Part shown: piece after piece, positions 24,629 to 34,429 of the stretch
Layout: the number at the start of each line of letters is the position of its first letter
Numbering within the stretch: position 1 is the first letter of the stretch
Notes under the pieces: model-generated
Database searches by the model: none
Seen by the model: the letters and a program-made list of their open reading frames with translations, nothing else
Told to the model about the DNA's origin: nothing
Assembly (NCBI GenBank): GCA_022606135.1
Contig: JABYQN010000002.1
Coordinates: 1,054,001-1,118,000 of the forward strand
DNA from: Fomes fomentarius
Taxonomy: Eukaryota > Basidiomycota > Agaricomycetes > Polyporales > Polyporaceae
DNA: 64,000 nt
Reading direction: 5' to 3'
Program-made: the position numbers and the translations under genes

Positions 24629-27600
24629 TCAGGGGTTCTCCCGTTTTGACCTATAGAACTTTCCTAACTCCTTCATCGCCTGTCCGAAGCTATCCGTGAT
24701 CACCGTCCCAGACTCGATCCACTTTGGCAGCTTGCTGCGGATACGCGGCGACGCATACCGACAGTCTACCAGTACAAGCGCCGCCCAGTCTCCTCGATGT
24801 CGGATCGCACGACCTAGCCACCGCGCGTCAGTCTTCAAGGCTCCGTCTGCTGCGACCTTCCACCCTCACTTGAGGAACAATGATACTCACCGATACTCTG
24901 ATTCACCGCGTTCATGCACATGTTCTCGTACAGCTCCGTCCCCGCATCCTTCGTGCCCGGAGTCTTCGCGCCACCATCAGCAAGCCGGCGCTGCTCAAGC
25001 CTGTTGACGTAGCTCATCCGCTCCTTGAGCTCGGGCGAGCCGAGGTTCGCGAAAGGCAGCCCGACGATGATGACTGCGCGTGCGAGATCGTCTGTGAAGT
25101 TCAGACCTTCGGAGAGCTTCGCCCCAACGACGGCAAAGAGGAGTGCGCCGCGCTTCTTGGTGTCTGTAGTGCCGGATTTCTACATGCTGCTGTTTAGTAA
25201 GAGAAGAGTTGCGGAGGTGAGAGAAGGCGCACCCGCTCGTTGATCTCTGCGGCGTACTCGCGCAGGATCGTCTCCACCTGCGTGCTCTCCTGCGGCTCAG
25301 AGAAGACCTATAGTGCTCGACTCGTCAGTGCTCGGTAGGGCACACGCGAAACGATTTGTTTGCCCACCATCTTCTTCGTGTTGAGTTTTTCCATCAGACC
25401 ACTCGCCTTCCACTTATCCATGACCATGTGCAAAAAGCCGTATGACGGTAGGAAGACTACCATGCCGCCCGGTACGATATTTGTGAAGTTGAGCAGTATT
25501 TGTCCGAGCTCCGCGACCTGCGCGTGTTCCGGACGTCAGATCTAGAGAAGCAAACGAGACCACACAGGTCCAGCAGCGTAGTAGAACGCACCAGGCTTCC
25601 GTCGCCACGCTGCTGGTACTTGAACTGTAGCTCGCCACCGCGGGGGCCTTTGCGCAGGACAAGCGTCTGGAGGTTAGACTCAGGGATGATGTGGCCGCAC
25701 GAGAACGTCGCTAGGCGGTCTCGGGGTACGCTCGCGAAGAGCTGGTTCACGATGTCGGACATCTGCGCTCCAGCGTGTCAGCACTGGCGCCCCCGGCTGC
25801 GAGTAGGAACGTACTGGAGACATCGTCCCTCCGGCGAGGATGACTGAACGCGCGGTCTCGATAACCTCGTGGAAGTAGGTTGCAGGATTGAGGTGCTGAT
25901 ACTTGATCTCGACTTGGCCGTCTACCATACTCAGCGTTACGCGACCATCTGCCAACAGGCTGTTAGGTCGTGTCGTAGCCCGTATACACATGAGAACTCG
26001 CCATCGCTCGATGCCGTGAGCGCAACGATGAAGCTCTCCACTGAGTGCAGAGGTGGAGTCGTATTTGCCAAGCGAGCCAGCTTCGCGAGCTTGACAGTGT
26101 CTATACAGGATTCCTTGAGCTTGCTGTGCAACGGAGGGACTAGCATGGAAGGTGTACCTTGTCCTGCGGACTTCTCGAGCGTCTTCACCGTGTAACCTGA
26201 TATCTTCCGCGCAATCTATACAGCACAATGCCGCCCGCTGTCACTAAGCACGCATAGAGCGCATTTGGAGGACGCACTTTGCTCTCTCGAAGGTACTTCT
26301 CAATTTCCAGCATGTTGATGCCCTCCGCCTTCCGTCCGAGTCTTTGCATCAGCTCACTACTCGTCAAGACCTCGACCTCGGGCACCCGCCTCTCTGCCTT
26401 CGATTTCGCCTGCTCGTCCCGCCACTCTTCTGCATACTTAGTTAGAGCATCAAGGAAGTTCGTCAGGCGCTTGAGGTGGAGGGAGTGAGTGGTAGACAGT
26501 CGATTGCGGAAACGGGCAAAGTATATCGAGAGCTGGTGCCGTGCGTTCGTGAGGGTGCGGAGGGAGAGACGCGTCGTTGAGAGTGACAAGAGGGTAGACG
26601 TCAGGTCTGGTAGTCATAAGAGCATTGGTAGTAGTGATGCGAAGACAACAAGCAGGAACCTAAATACGCACTGTGTGCTTCGTCGATGATCACGACTTGG
26701 TCTTTAAGATCGATGCCCAGAGCTTCGCGTGCGCTCTTCTGCAGTAGCAAGTTATATGGGAGCAGGACCAACTGAGAAGATAGGTCAGCATGAGCACTAA
26801 TGCCTGTTAAGTTGCATCGTACTTGCGCTTGCGGGATAGCTCGTCTCGAGCCGAAATAGGGGCAGGTGTCTGCATCATTGCCTACTTGAAACAGATCCTC
26901 TATGTCCTTCGGATTGGCCTAAGGGAATTCTCAGAACAACGACTGTGCGGATATCACGTAAGCCACATACAAGGATCTGGTCACGCAAATCGAGCATCCG
27001 TATCTCTTCTTCGACCGTGGGGAGGTGGGGACACCGCTTCTTGCCCTTCTCTGCCCAACGAGTACAATGAACTCAGTGTCATTACCAGCGGGGAGTACTC
27101 ACCGCCAAGCATTTGCCGACACGCCTCGTCTAAGTCTGCCGCCTTCTGACGTAGACGGTCGTGTATGCAGAGCTGCTTCCGAGAGCCAAGTGATACGGCT
27201 CTTGGACCACTCCCTTCTAGCTCTGGATCGTCTTCCTCGTCGATCACGGAGGCTGGACGCTTGCCAGCACTTGTGGTATCCGGAGTTTTGTCGATAGTCG
27301 CAATAGTCACATTCAACTTGAGCTTGAGCTTTTGCAGCTCGTGCAGTACTTGCGAGAGTTGAGAATGTGTCCGTGAGGCGTAGTAGATCTTCGTGCACGT
27401 TGGCTCTTTTTCCCCGTCATGAGACGAAGTGGGTCCCTGCTGTAGTCTGTGAATAGTCAGCATGTCGGTGGGCAAGTAGAGAAATGGATCTTACTTCCGC
27501 ATCAATGCAAGCACGGCAGGAGACAAGTTACTCCCGCCGTCCTCGTCATCATCACCGTCAGGGAGGAAGATGACTTCATCCTCTCTGTCGTCCTCGGCGG

Positions 27601-28184
27601 TGACATGCTCTTCAGGAGAGAGTCGCTGAGATAGGCATATATAGTCAGCACTCAGTATTCGGGCGTAAAGCAGAGGCCCAATTACCGGTTTCTTTCGCAC
27701 AAGCCCGCGTGCGAGCTTTCGTAGTTGAGCTTCGCGTTTCCGAGCTGCGTCGAGTCGTTCGGCGTACTCCAGCTCTTCAGTCTCAAGCTCGCGTTTCCGC
27801 CGAGCAATTGTCTGTGCGACCACCCAGTCCGGTGCTTCGCTAATATGAGACACAAGCACATGAGCAGACCAGTCTACTAGGCACCCACCATCAGTGCTAT
27901 CATGAATTTCCAGTGCACCCTTGCGCGCCCGATTCTGCTCGTCCTTTAGCCAGGTAAGAGAGGCACATAGAAGACTTAGTGTCTTTCCCTACATCAATTT
28001 AGGTTTCAGTAGTGGATCCGCATGCATATGGGACCCATCTCACCGTTCCAGTTGGACTCTCCATGATTGCAATTTGTTTGTCTTCTATTGAGGAGAAGAC
28101 TTGTCGCATGAGTACTAACTGGATATCATATGGTTCGAAGGGAAATGCAGAGAATCGGTCTGGAGTAGAGAGTTTCAATGCCAT
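24629..28184 (-). CDS. CHL1: CHL1/DDX11-type ATP-dependent DNA helicase
   Basis: XPD-family superfamily 2 helicase that acts in sister-chromatid cohesion and replication-fork processing in the nucleus. Many short introns. The start ATG (28184) gives [22 protein letters not shown]. The Walker A region MESPTGT joins [14 protein letters not shown] across an intron. Iron-sulphur cluster cysteines appear in order in [23 protein letters not shown] and DTCPYFGSR. The Walker B/DEAH box is VVIIDEAH. Later motifs are [13 protein letters not shown] and [14 protein letters not shown], and the protein ends FYRSKRENP at 24629. The two Cys-rich parts and [12 protein letters not shown] (joined across an intron) favour the CHL1 branch over FANCJ or XPD. 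No frame break was found. Four MluI boxes lie 80-140 bp upstream of the start, fitting S-phase expression. Confidence 0.93.
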
Positions 28185-28265
28185 CCTTGAATGGTGCAAG
28201 ATATCGGTTCGATAGGAACCTGGAAGAACGTGCAACACCCCAGGCGCCTAAACGACGTGGTGGCG

Positions 28266-28320
28266 ACGCGTCAACATAACGCGTTGGTGTGACACGACGC
28301 GTTTTCGTGACATGACGCGT
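28266..28320 (-). promoter_or_regulatory. cluster of four MluI cell-cycle boxes (ACGCGT)
   Basis: ACGCGT occurs at 28266-28271, 28279-28284, 28297-28302 and 28315-28320, that is 82-136 bp upstream of the CHL1 start codon. This hexamer is the yeast MCB element bound by the MBF complex, which drives G1/S genes. Four copies in 55 bp is far above chance. The motif is palindromic, so it could also act on the divergent F-box gene, though the transposon at 28365 now lies between them. Confidence 0.75.
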
Positions 28321-28364
28321 CTGTCACGTACCGTGCCAACTTCGTCGCGCTGGCACCACTGTGA

Positions 28365-28887
28365 CACCACATGCACAGGCCCGAAGGTTGTGTTGTGATA
28401 GGCATGGGAAATCTCGGGGCGGTCTTACCTTACCCAAAATCATATTCTCACGGGAAAGGTAAACTATCCCAACAGTTTGCCAATGGTTTTCCATGAGCAG
28501 GTTTGGCAACCTTTCACACCGGACAGGGCACGGGGGGAAATGCATGACAAAGTTAGAAAAAACCGTGGCGATCTGACGCCCAATGCAAAAGGTACACTTT
28601 CCCGACTCGGGTAAGTTTGTCTCAGAGTCTTTTGGTGCAAAACATAACCTTTCTCAATGCTGCCACCGACCCATATTGGGTCAAGCACAGGAAAGTGATG
28701 GGAAAGTGATACTTTCCGGCCCTGTAATCGATGATGTTATAGGTTTCCTTTCACTCCCTGTGAAAGGCGCTGCATATAATAGTGAAATTCAACCTTTCCC
28801 CAAAGGTCAATTTTCTGGGGAAGGTAAGACCACCCCGAGATTTCCCATGCCTATCCCAACACAACCTTTGGGCTCGTGCACGTAGTG
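28365..28887. mobile_element. non-autonomous CACTA-like (EnSpm/CMC) DNA transposon
   Basis: A 523-bp element with terminal inverted repeats of about 71 bp (28365-28435 and 28817-28887), about 89 percent identical. The termini read CACCAC (left) and CACTAC (right, complement). The trinucleotide TGA flanks both sides (28362-28364 and 28888-28890), matching the 3-bp target duplication of CACTA elements. The interior is non-coding and carries many short copies of GGAAAGGT/ACCTTTC in both orientations, like the subterminal repeats of this superfamily. It must depend on a transposase elsewhere. It lies between the divergent CHL1 and F-box genes and ends 27 bp before the assumed start of the latter. 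Confidence 0.78.
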
Positions 28888-28913
28888 TGATTTGAGTAAC
28901 CCCGACACCTGGT

Positions 28914-30624
28914 ATGGTAAGTACTCAAAGTGTCATACGTTTCATTCCATGCTGACATGAAGTGCACTGGCGCATGCGGACGTGCAGGCTGTCAGTCGTG
29001 CATTGGCATGCCAGGAGATCGTGGAGAATGTTTTTGAATATTTGTCAGCATATCCCGCGACACTATCCTACCTGGCGAGAACTTGTAAGAGTTTCTCCGA
29101 GCCGGCACTTAGAGTGCTATGGAGAGAACTCGATAGCCTCGATCCCTTGCTCTATTTACTCCCTCAATGTGTCCTAAAGGCGGACCAGACCGGGCGCCGA
29201 TATGTAGGCACACAATCCAATGCAACAGTATATTGTGAGCTGAGCTGACCATACTATAGGAATTGATAGGAGAGCCAAACGCCGAGGAGTGGGCCCTGTT
29301 TGAAGCATACTCAAGGCGTGTGCGAGAGGTAAACATGGATTGCGTGTCTTTCTACGACAAATCCATCCAAGGGATGCTATTCAAGAGGTACAATGGCTCA
29401 TTTCTGCCACACTTGAAACAGCTGCTGCACTTAGACCCCTCGGCTTTCACTACAAGCCATCTGGAGATTTTATTACCTTCCACGCTTCGCAAACTCGGTG
29501 TCCGCTTAGGCTGGTTTCGCTCGGGAGAGAGTCCTCTAACAATCGCAGTTACAGTCTCTCAAATTGCCTCTCACGCTCCGCTTCTCACATCACTGTCCAT
29601 TGACACTTTCAGGCAAGTTGCCTATCCCTCCGCATCTCTATACCCCCTCGTCACTCTCTCAAGGCTCCGCGACTTAGACATAAGTGGCATTCCTATGAAC
29701 GGAGTCACACTATCCCACCTTGTACTATTGCCTGACCTTCGAACTGTGGCTACGTCCATCAAGCTCGAAGCTTCAGACAAGCCACTCAATACCAACGATT
29801 GCAGCTCTAATATCGAGACTCTACAGCTTCACGGGAGCCCCCAAGACCTCGCATCCTTCCTCTGCACATTCCCCCTCCTCCGTCTTTGCACGCTCTCCTT
29901 GAAATTCAGCTCGATAGCAGAGCAGAACCAGGCGAGCGAGGCTGATACTCGGACCCTCATCGAGTCCATCGCCTTGATCGTGTCGAGCGCTCCGAAGAAG
30001 CTTGTCGAACTGAAATTGACCTGTGGTCACCCCTATCCCACCCTACCCGTATCCGCGGTCACACAGCCGACCTTCGCTCTCCACGCGTTGCAATCAGCAG
30101 TGTTTGACTTCCGCCAACATATCGACTTCGACGACGACGAGCTCATCCGCATGCTCACCGCCTGGCCAAACCTCACCTCCCTTCGGGTTCTCAGTTTCCC
30201 ACACGGCACCCCGAATAAGCCTTTCACAGCGTCCGTCCTCCAGACCATCGCGCTTTCCTTCCCTCAACTCGAGACCCTCGAGCTTTCCCCCGTCGATTTC
30301 AGCGGACTTCCTCCGCAAAAGGGCGTAGTGCGGGTAGGCCATCCGCTCAAAAGACTGGTGTTCTACGCGCTTCCCGAAAGCAGTGAGGACGAAGAGGTCT
30401 TATCGGGGTTGTTGTGGACCCGTGCCGCCATGTACGTCGACAGACTCTTCCCTTGTGCCGACATGGGATATGCCACGCGTGGCAGCCTCGGCCCCAGTGG
30501 CGTTACCATTGTAGGTCATCTTCGGGCGATACGTGGTGGACGGCGGATCGGCGAGAAGTTAGACGAGCTTGGAGTCATCGCTTTGGTTGGAGGTGGAGCA
30601 ACACTCTCACCGCTGGCACTGTGA
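28914..30624 (+). CDS. F-box/LRR-like protein, intact
   Basis: The second exon opens AVSRALACQEIVENVFEYL (F-box), then TLSYLARTCKSFSEPALRVLWRELD. After an intron (GTAGGC to TAG) comes ELIGEPNAEEWALFEAYSRRVREV and a leucine-rich half of about 440 residues to the stop at 30624. No ATG lies in frame before the F-box within exon 2, since an upstream TGA closes the frame. An ATG at 28914-28916 directly followed by GTAAGT, with an acceptor at 28987, gives a three-base first coding exon and phase 0. That is the start I propose, and it resembles the six-base first exon of the gene at 11613. Predicted SCF ubiquitin-ligase adaptor; substrate unknown. Confidence 0.75.
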
Positions 30625-32405
30625 TCTCCTGACTCTGCTTACTACTGTGAGTACGACTGTAACTCGATGATGAGGAGGTTTTCCCTGATCTCCTGCACAG
30701 GGATACCCATGACATATCGAGTTCCGGCTTGTACATATTGGAGCAACTTTGTCGAAATCTACACAAACCTGCTAGCATGTGTACGGCCTCTCGTGCATGC
30801 TCTTATGCACGATCTTCATACCCTTCGCACTCAACATTTTTTTCTGTCCGACAACGAATGGCGTACCACGACATCTGTGGGAACATCAGCGACGTTGAGC
30901 CACGCAACCAAGGGCATTATACCTGTGTCAGTGTCCGTCCACCATGACCGGTGTCACGATGACGATTCAGAATACCAGCAGTGGAAGTGCAGCCAGCCCT
31001 CCCGCGATACCCCGCAATTCCGCTGATGCGCATCGCGCATGTCTAGTACTCGCTGCATTTGGTAAATCGAAGCGCGCGCCGACGAGCACCTCCTCTTCGT
31101 ACCACCACCACGACTCACTGCCGACGACGCGTCTCGCCGACATCCTTCGCACACGCCGTTGAGCCGACGCAACCCACAGACACTGCGAGCCCTCGAGCCT
31201 GCAGGAACTGTCTCGAACCGGAGTCATGGACATCGCCGACACGAGCCGAGCACGCACCATTGCGATAGGCCTCCACGTCAGCAAACACGGTCGCCGAGCC
31301 TCGCGTGCTACGCAACACGGCCTTTCCGACCTACTCGCCGATGAGCCTCAGACAGAGCACTCGCCCGACGTCCGCTACAGCCATCCGCCACCGCCCGCTC
31401 TTCCATCCCTCCTTTACTCACACAGACTCTTCGTACCTTTTACTTACCGTACCAGACCCTCCGATAGTTCCTCCATACGATACTTACCGCAGACTTCGTC
31501 TTGCTGCGAGAGCTGCGCTACCGCGACTCGCTTACATTCGGTTATGATCCGCATCAGTTTACCCGTGGGTTACCCCTCGCATTCCAGCACTTTTCCAGTC
31601 TTTTTCATCTCTGCTCTTGGGGTCTCGGACTTCTGTAGATACTCAAGCTGTAGTAGCTTGCACTCGAATACAAGCATAGCTTCCCCCATATTCACTACTA
31701 CCCAGATGCTTGAGGCACGGTACTCTATTCTGCGCGATCGTCACTGGCAGCTGACAGCCCGTAGTACTCACTGGTATTGCTTCGCAATCCTCTACTACCC
31801 CTGCTAGAAGAAAGTACCGTCGCATGTCCGAGTTAGAGCAGGTCGGAGTTTGCCGCTGACAGAGACGCCTGTGGTATTAGTCAAAATTCGTAACGTCGTT
31901 CAACGTTGATGGCAGTGGGCACTGGCATCTTCTCTGACATGGAATTGGGTACGTACCAGTTAATTCTTTTTTGGGGATCGTTGTTGATTGCTCCGGAGAG
32001 CCAAGTACGGAGAAAAACCATTGATATGCTCATCCTAGTGATGCCAGATCTTGGACACGGTCTTGTCACAGTAAATTGTCAGGAGGTATCCGACCAGTGT
32101 GAAACATTCGATTTTGCCAGTGTCCCAATCCCGGGCCGTTGTACTATCTCCTCTGCAGTACGTGGGCACCAACCTGAGGTCACGCCCATGCCCACTTCGG
32201 ACAGACGATCGGGCAGTAAGATTCGGATTGCGTGGCCTTCATCATCTCACATCTGATTCTCAGGTATACCCTTCCTTCCAGCATGAAGGATAAGTTAAAG
32301 GATAGACAGGTGAGCACCTTACTACATCCTTGCGTACGACACGCTTTGATACCTCTGACTACTGGCACGATGACAATTGTTGCGATACCGGCGTCTGCTG
32401 CGGCT
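30625..32405. other. intergenic region, no gene seen
   Basis: About 1.8 kb. Open frames reach 190 codons (31226-31807) but are Ser/Arg-rich, lack domain signals and overlap in several frames. No tRNA or repeat recognised. Confidence 0.5.
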
Positions 32406-32496
32406 GTCAATGCGAGTTCAAGAAAAGCAGTCACATTATTCCAGGATTGCGGCCGCTTTGGCTGCCCTAAACAAAGCTTTGTTGCTATTCAATGCT
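32406..32496 (+). promoter_or_regulatory. HMG-type inverted repeat and TCAATGC elements upstream of HMG gene 1
   Basis: GTCAATGCG lies at 32406-32414. A perfect 14-bp palindrome AACAAAGCTTTGTT (32470-32483) holds two facing copies of the AACAAAG core known for sequence-specific HMG boxes, and TTCAATGC follows at 32488-32495. Comparable arrangements precede the other two HMG genes. Distance to the start codon is about 255 bp. Function is inferred only from motif resemblance. Confidence 0.45.
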
Positions 32497-32737
32497 TTCA
32501 AATATCTCCACTGCTGTGTCGTATTCAATCTTCTCCCGTTGCACATCACTGGGCCGGTGGTTGAACCGCTGTCTGGCCTCTCGTCGTCGATTGGTATGTC
32601 CGTATCCATTCTCACTAATGAACTTTCTGACCGTCTACGGATCGTGTCAACGGATCGAACTTAACCATACAACTTACACCAGTCTATTCCATTTTCTCAG
32701 CCACATAACCCTCTTCGATCAGTCAAAATCGTTGGTT

Positions 32738-34429
32738 ATGGCCCCAGCCCGTTCGCGGAAGTCGAAGGATACCGCCGGCGCGGCTAAGAAGAAGAAACAG
32801 GGGTTAAGGACCCGTCAGAAGCAGGGGTTAAGGACCCGTCAGAAGCAGCCCGGCTATATCAAGAAGCCGCAAAACTGCTTCATGCTCTTTCAAAACGACT
32901 TGAAGGAGGAGCTGAAGAAGGAGAAGGAGAAGAAGGAGAAGGAGGAGAAGGAGAAGGCGGAGAAGGAGAAGGCGGAGAAGAAGGAGGAGGCGGAAGAGGC
33001 GGAGGATGCGGAGAAGGCGGCTCCTGGTGAGAAGCAGGGGGGAGCAGCGGTCGCAAAATTGGCAGGCCAGCTGTGGAACGAGTTGTCTGAGGAGCAACGC
33101 GAGTCGTACAAAGAACAGGCTCTCAAAGTCAAGGAGGAGCATGAGAAGGCGCATCCGGAGCTCCGAAAGCAGCCTCCGAAACCTCGACGGAAGCGCAAAG
33201 CACGTCAAGAGCCCGAGCCCTCTGCTTTCTACCCCACTCCCGACCAAACCCCGGTCCCGACTCCCGGGCCTAGCACCCGAACTCCCTCTCGTTCAGGCTC
33301 CGAGACCACAGATAGCGCTCTGTGCCTCCAACTCGAACCGACTACATCTGCCAGTAGTTCATCTTCGATGCCCACGCATCATCGGCATCCTTATTCGGCA
33401 TACGACCTGCCCTGTCCGGGCGCCGCCTCCCATCGTCAGTCCACGTCCCGCACGCATCCGGCACCCGCTCAAGCGCCCTTGCCCGCTTCTGGACAACTAG
33501 CGGGTCCATCACACGAGCGTTATCACGCATTTCAACGTCCTCTCGATGCTCTCTCGTCTCTTGCTCCTGCTACGATTCAGCCCACTGCTCCATCGTACTC
33601 TGATCTTCCATTCAACGGGATCTTCCCAACAGCTAACCACGCTGATCGCGTCGACCACACTATCTCGCAATTTATGAACGGGTATCATAGCTATCACGCA
33701 CACGCTCCGCCAGCTCTTCCTCCCATGGTCCCGCGGACTACGGGGTTCACCTCTCAGGATCACGACTACGGATACTTCCTCCCGCCGTCCTTTATGCAGG
33801 GCCATGCTGCCACCCCCAACCCGAACACTACTTACTCGGCGCTGTTCGGCATCGACCTCCCACAACATGAACCTTCCCTCTACTCTCAGCCAACGGTTCA
33901 TGCTGGTATGCCTGATATGTCCGCGCGCATGCAAGGGTCTACGGGGCTCGTCCAGACGATGCGCATGCAAGCGGATTACGCCGACACTGCCGCCGTTGCT
34001 GACCCGGACGCTCCGGGACGCCCATACTCTTCATCGCAGTTCCCTGCCTTTCACGCGAACCTCGGTGATGGCTATGGGGACAGCATGGCGTCTCACTGGA
34101 CTCCGCAGACGTCGTTGGAGAATTACCAGGACCTCTCCGCCGTTCACTACGGGTACGCGGGCAATCAGTACGCTCCGCCTGCAGACATACTAGGGTCCGC
34201 GGCATACCATACAGACAACGTTTACCCCGCGTTCTGCAGCCAGCCCGCATATCAACCTGGGAGCGAGCAGGAGCGCGCTGAGCTCCCGGCGCTTGGGTCG
34301 GTCCCGAGCGACACTGCGAACCAGGTGGGAGATCAAGGAGTGGAGGCATCCATGGTCCATTTCCTCCAGACGTTAGACACGTTGTTCGACTCGGAGCACC
34401 TGCAGGGCGGATATAATCCGGGCCTCTGA
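32738..34429 (+). CDS. HMG-box protein 1 with a Lys/Glu-rich insert in the box
   Basis: Single-exon protein of 563 residues; the ATG at 32738 opens MAPARSRKSKDTAGAAKKKK. The HMG box starts near residue 42 (KKPQNCFMLFQNDLKEEL). It is interrupted by some 50 residues of almost pure Lys/Glu/Ala and resumes near residue 107 (KLAGQLWNELSEEQRESYKEQA, ALKVKEEHEKAHPELRKQ), as in fungal MATA-HMG-type boxes. A basic PKPRRKRKAR stretch could be a nuclear signal. The remaining 400 residues are Pro/Ser/Tyr/His-rich and disordered, like an activation domain, ending TLDTLFDSEHLQGGY. A 24-bp direct duplication lies just before the box. The open frame extends upstream to 32492 but without an HMG-like start. 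Probably a DNA-binding regulator; target unknown. Confidence 0.8.
   Translation: MAPARSRKSKDTAGAAKKKKQGLRTRQKQGLRTRQKQPGYIKKPQNCFMLFQNDLKEELKKEKEKKEKEEKEKAEKEKAEKKEEAEEAEDAEKAAPGEKQGGAAVAKLAGQLWNELSEEQRESYKEQALKVKEEHEKAHPELRKQPPKPRRKRKARQEPEPSAFYPTPDQTPVPTPGPSTRTPSRSGSETTDSALCLQLEPTTSASSSSSMPTHHRHPYSAYDLPCPGAASHRQSTSRTHPAPAQAPLPASGQLAGPSHERYHAFQRPLDALSSLAPATIQPTAPSYSDLPFNGIFPTANHADRVDHTISQFMNGYHSYHAHAPPALPPMVPRTTGFTSQDHDYGYFLPPSFMQGHAATPNPNTTYSALFGIDLPQHEPSLYSQPTVHAGMPDMSARMQGSTGLVQTMRMQADYADTAAVADPDAPGRPYSSSQFPAFHANLGDGYGDSMASHWTPQTSLENYQDLSAVHYGYAGNQYAPPADILGSAAYHTDNVYPAFCSQPAYQPGSEQERAELPALGSVPSDTANQVGDQGVEASMVHFLQTLDTLFDSEHLQGGYNPGL
32798..32845 (+). repeat. 24-bp perfect tandem duplication
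   Basis: Two identical 24-base units (32798-32821 and 32822-32845) encode QGLRTRQK twice in HMG gene 1, just before the HMG box. The perfect identity suggests a recent slippage event; length variation between strains is likely. Confidence 0.9.

Noticed and set aside
31226..31807. 193-codon open frame on the plus strand
   Set aside because: Ser/Arg/Pro-rich, no ATG context, domain or splice structure; overlaps equally long frames.
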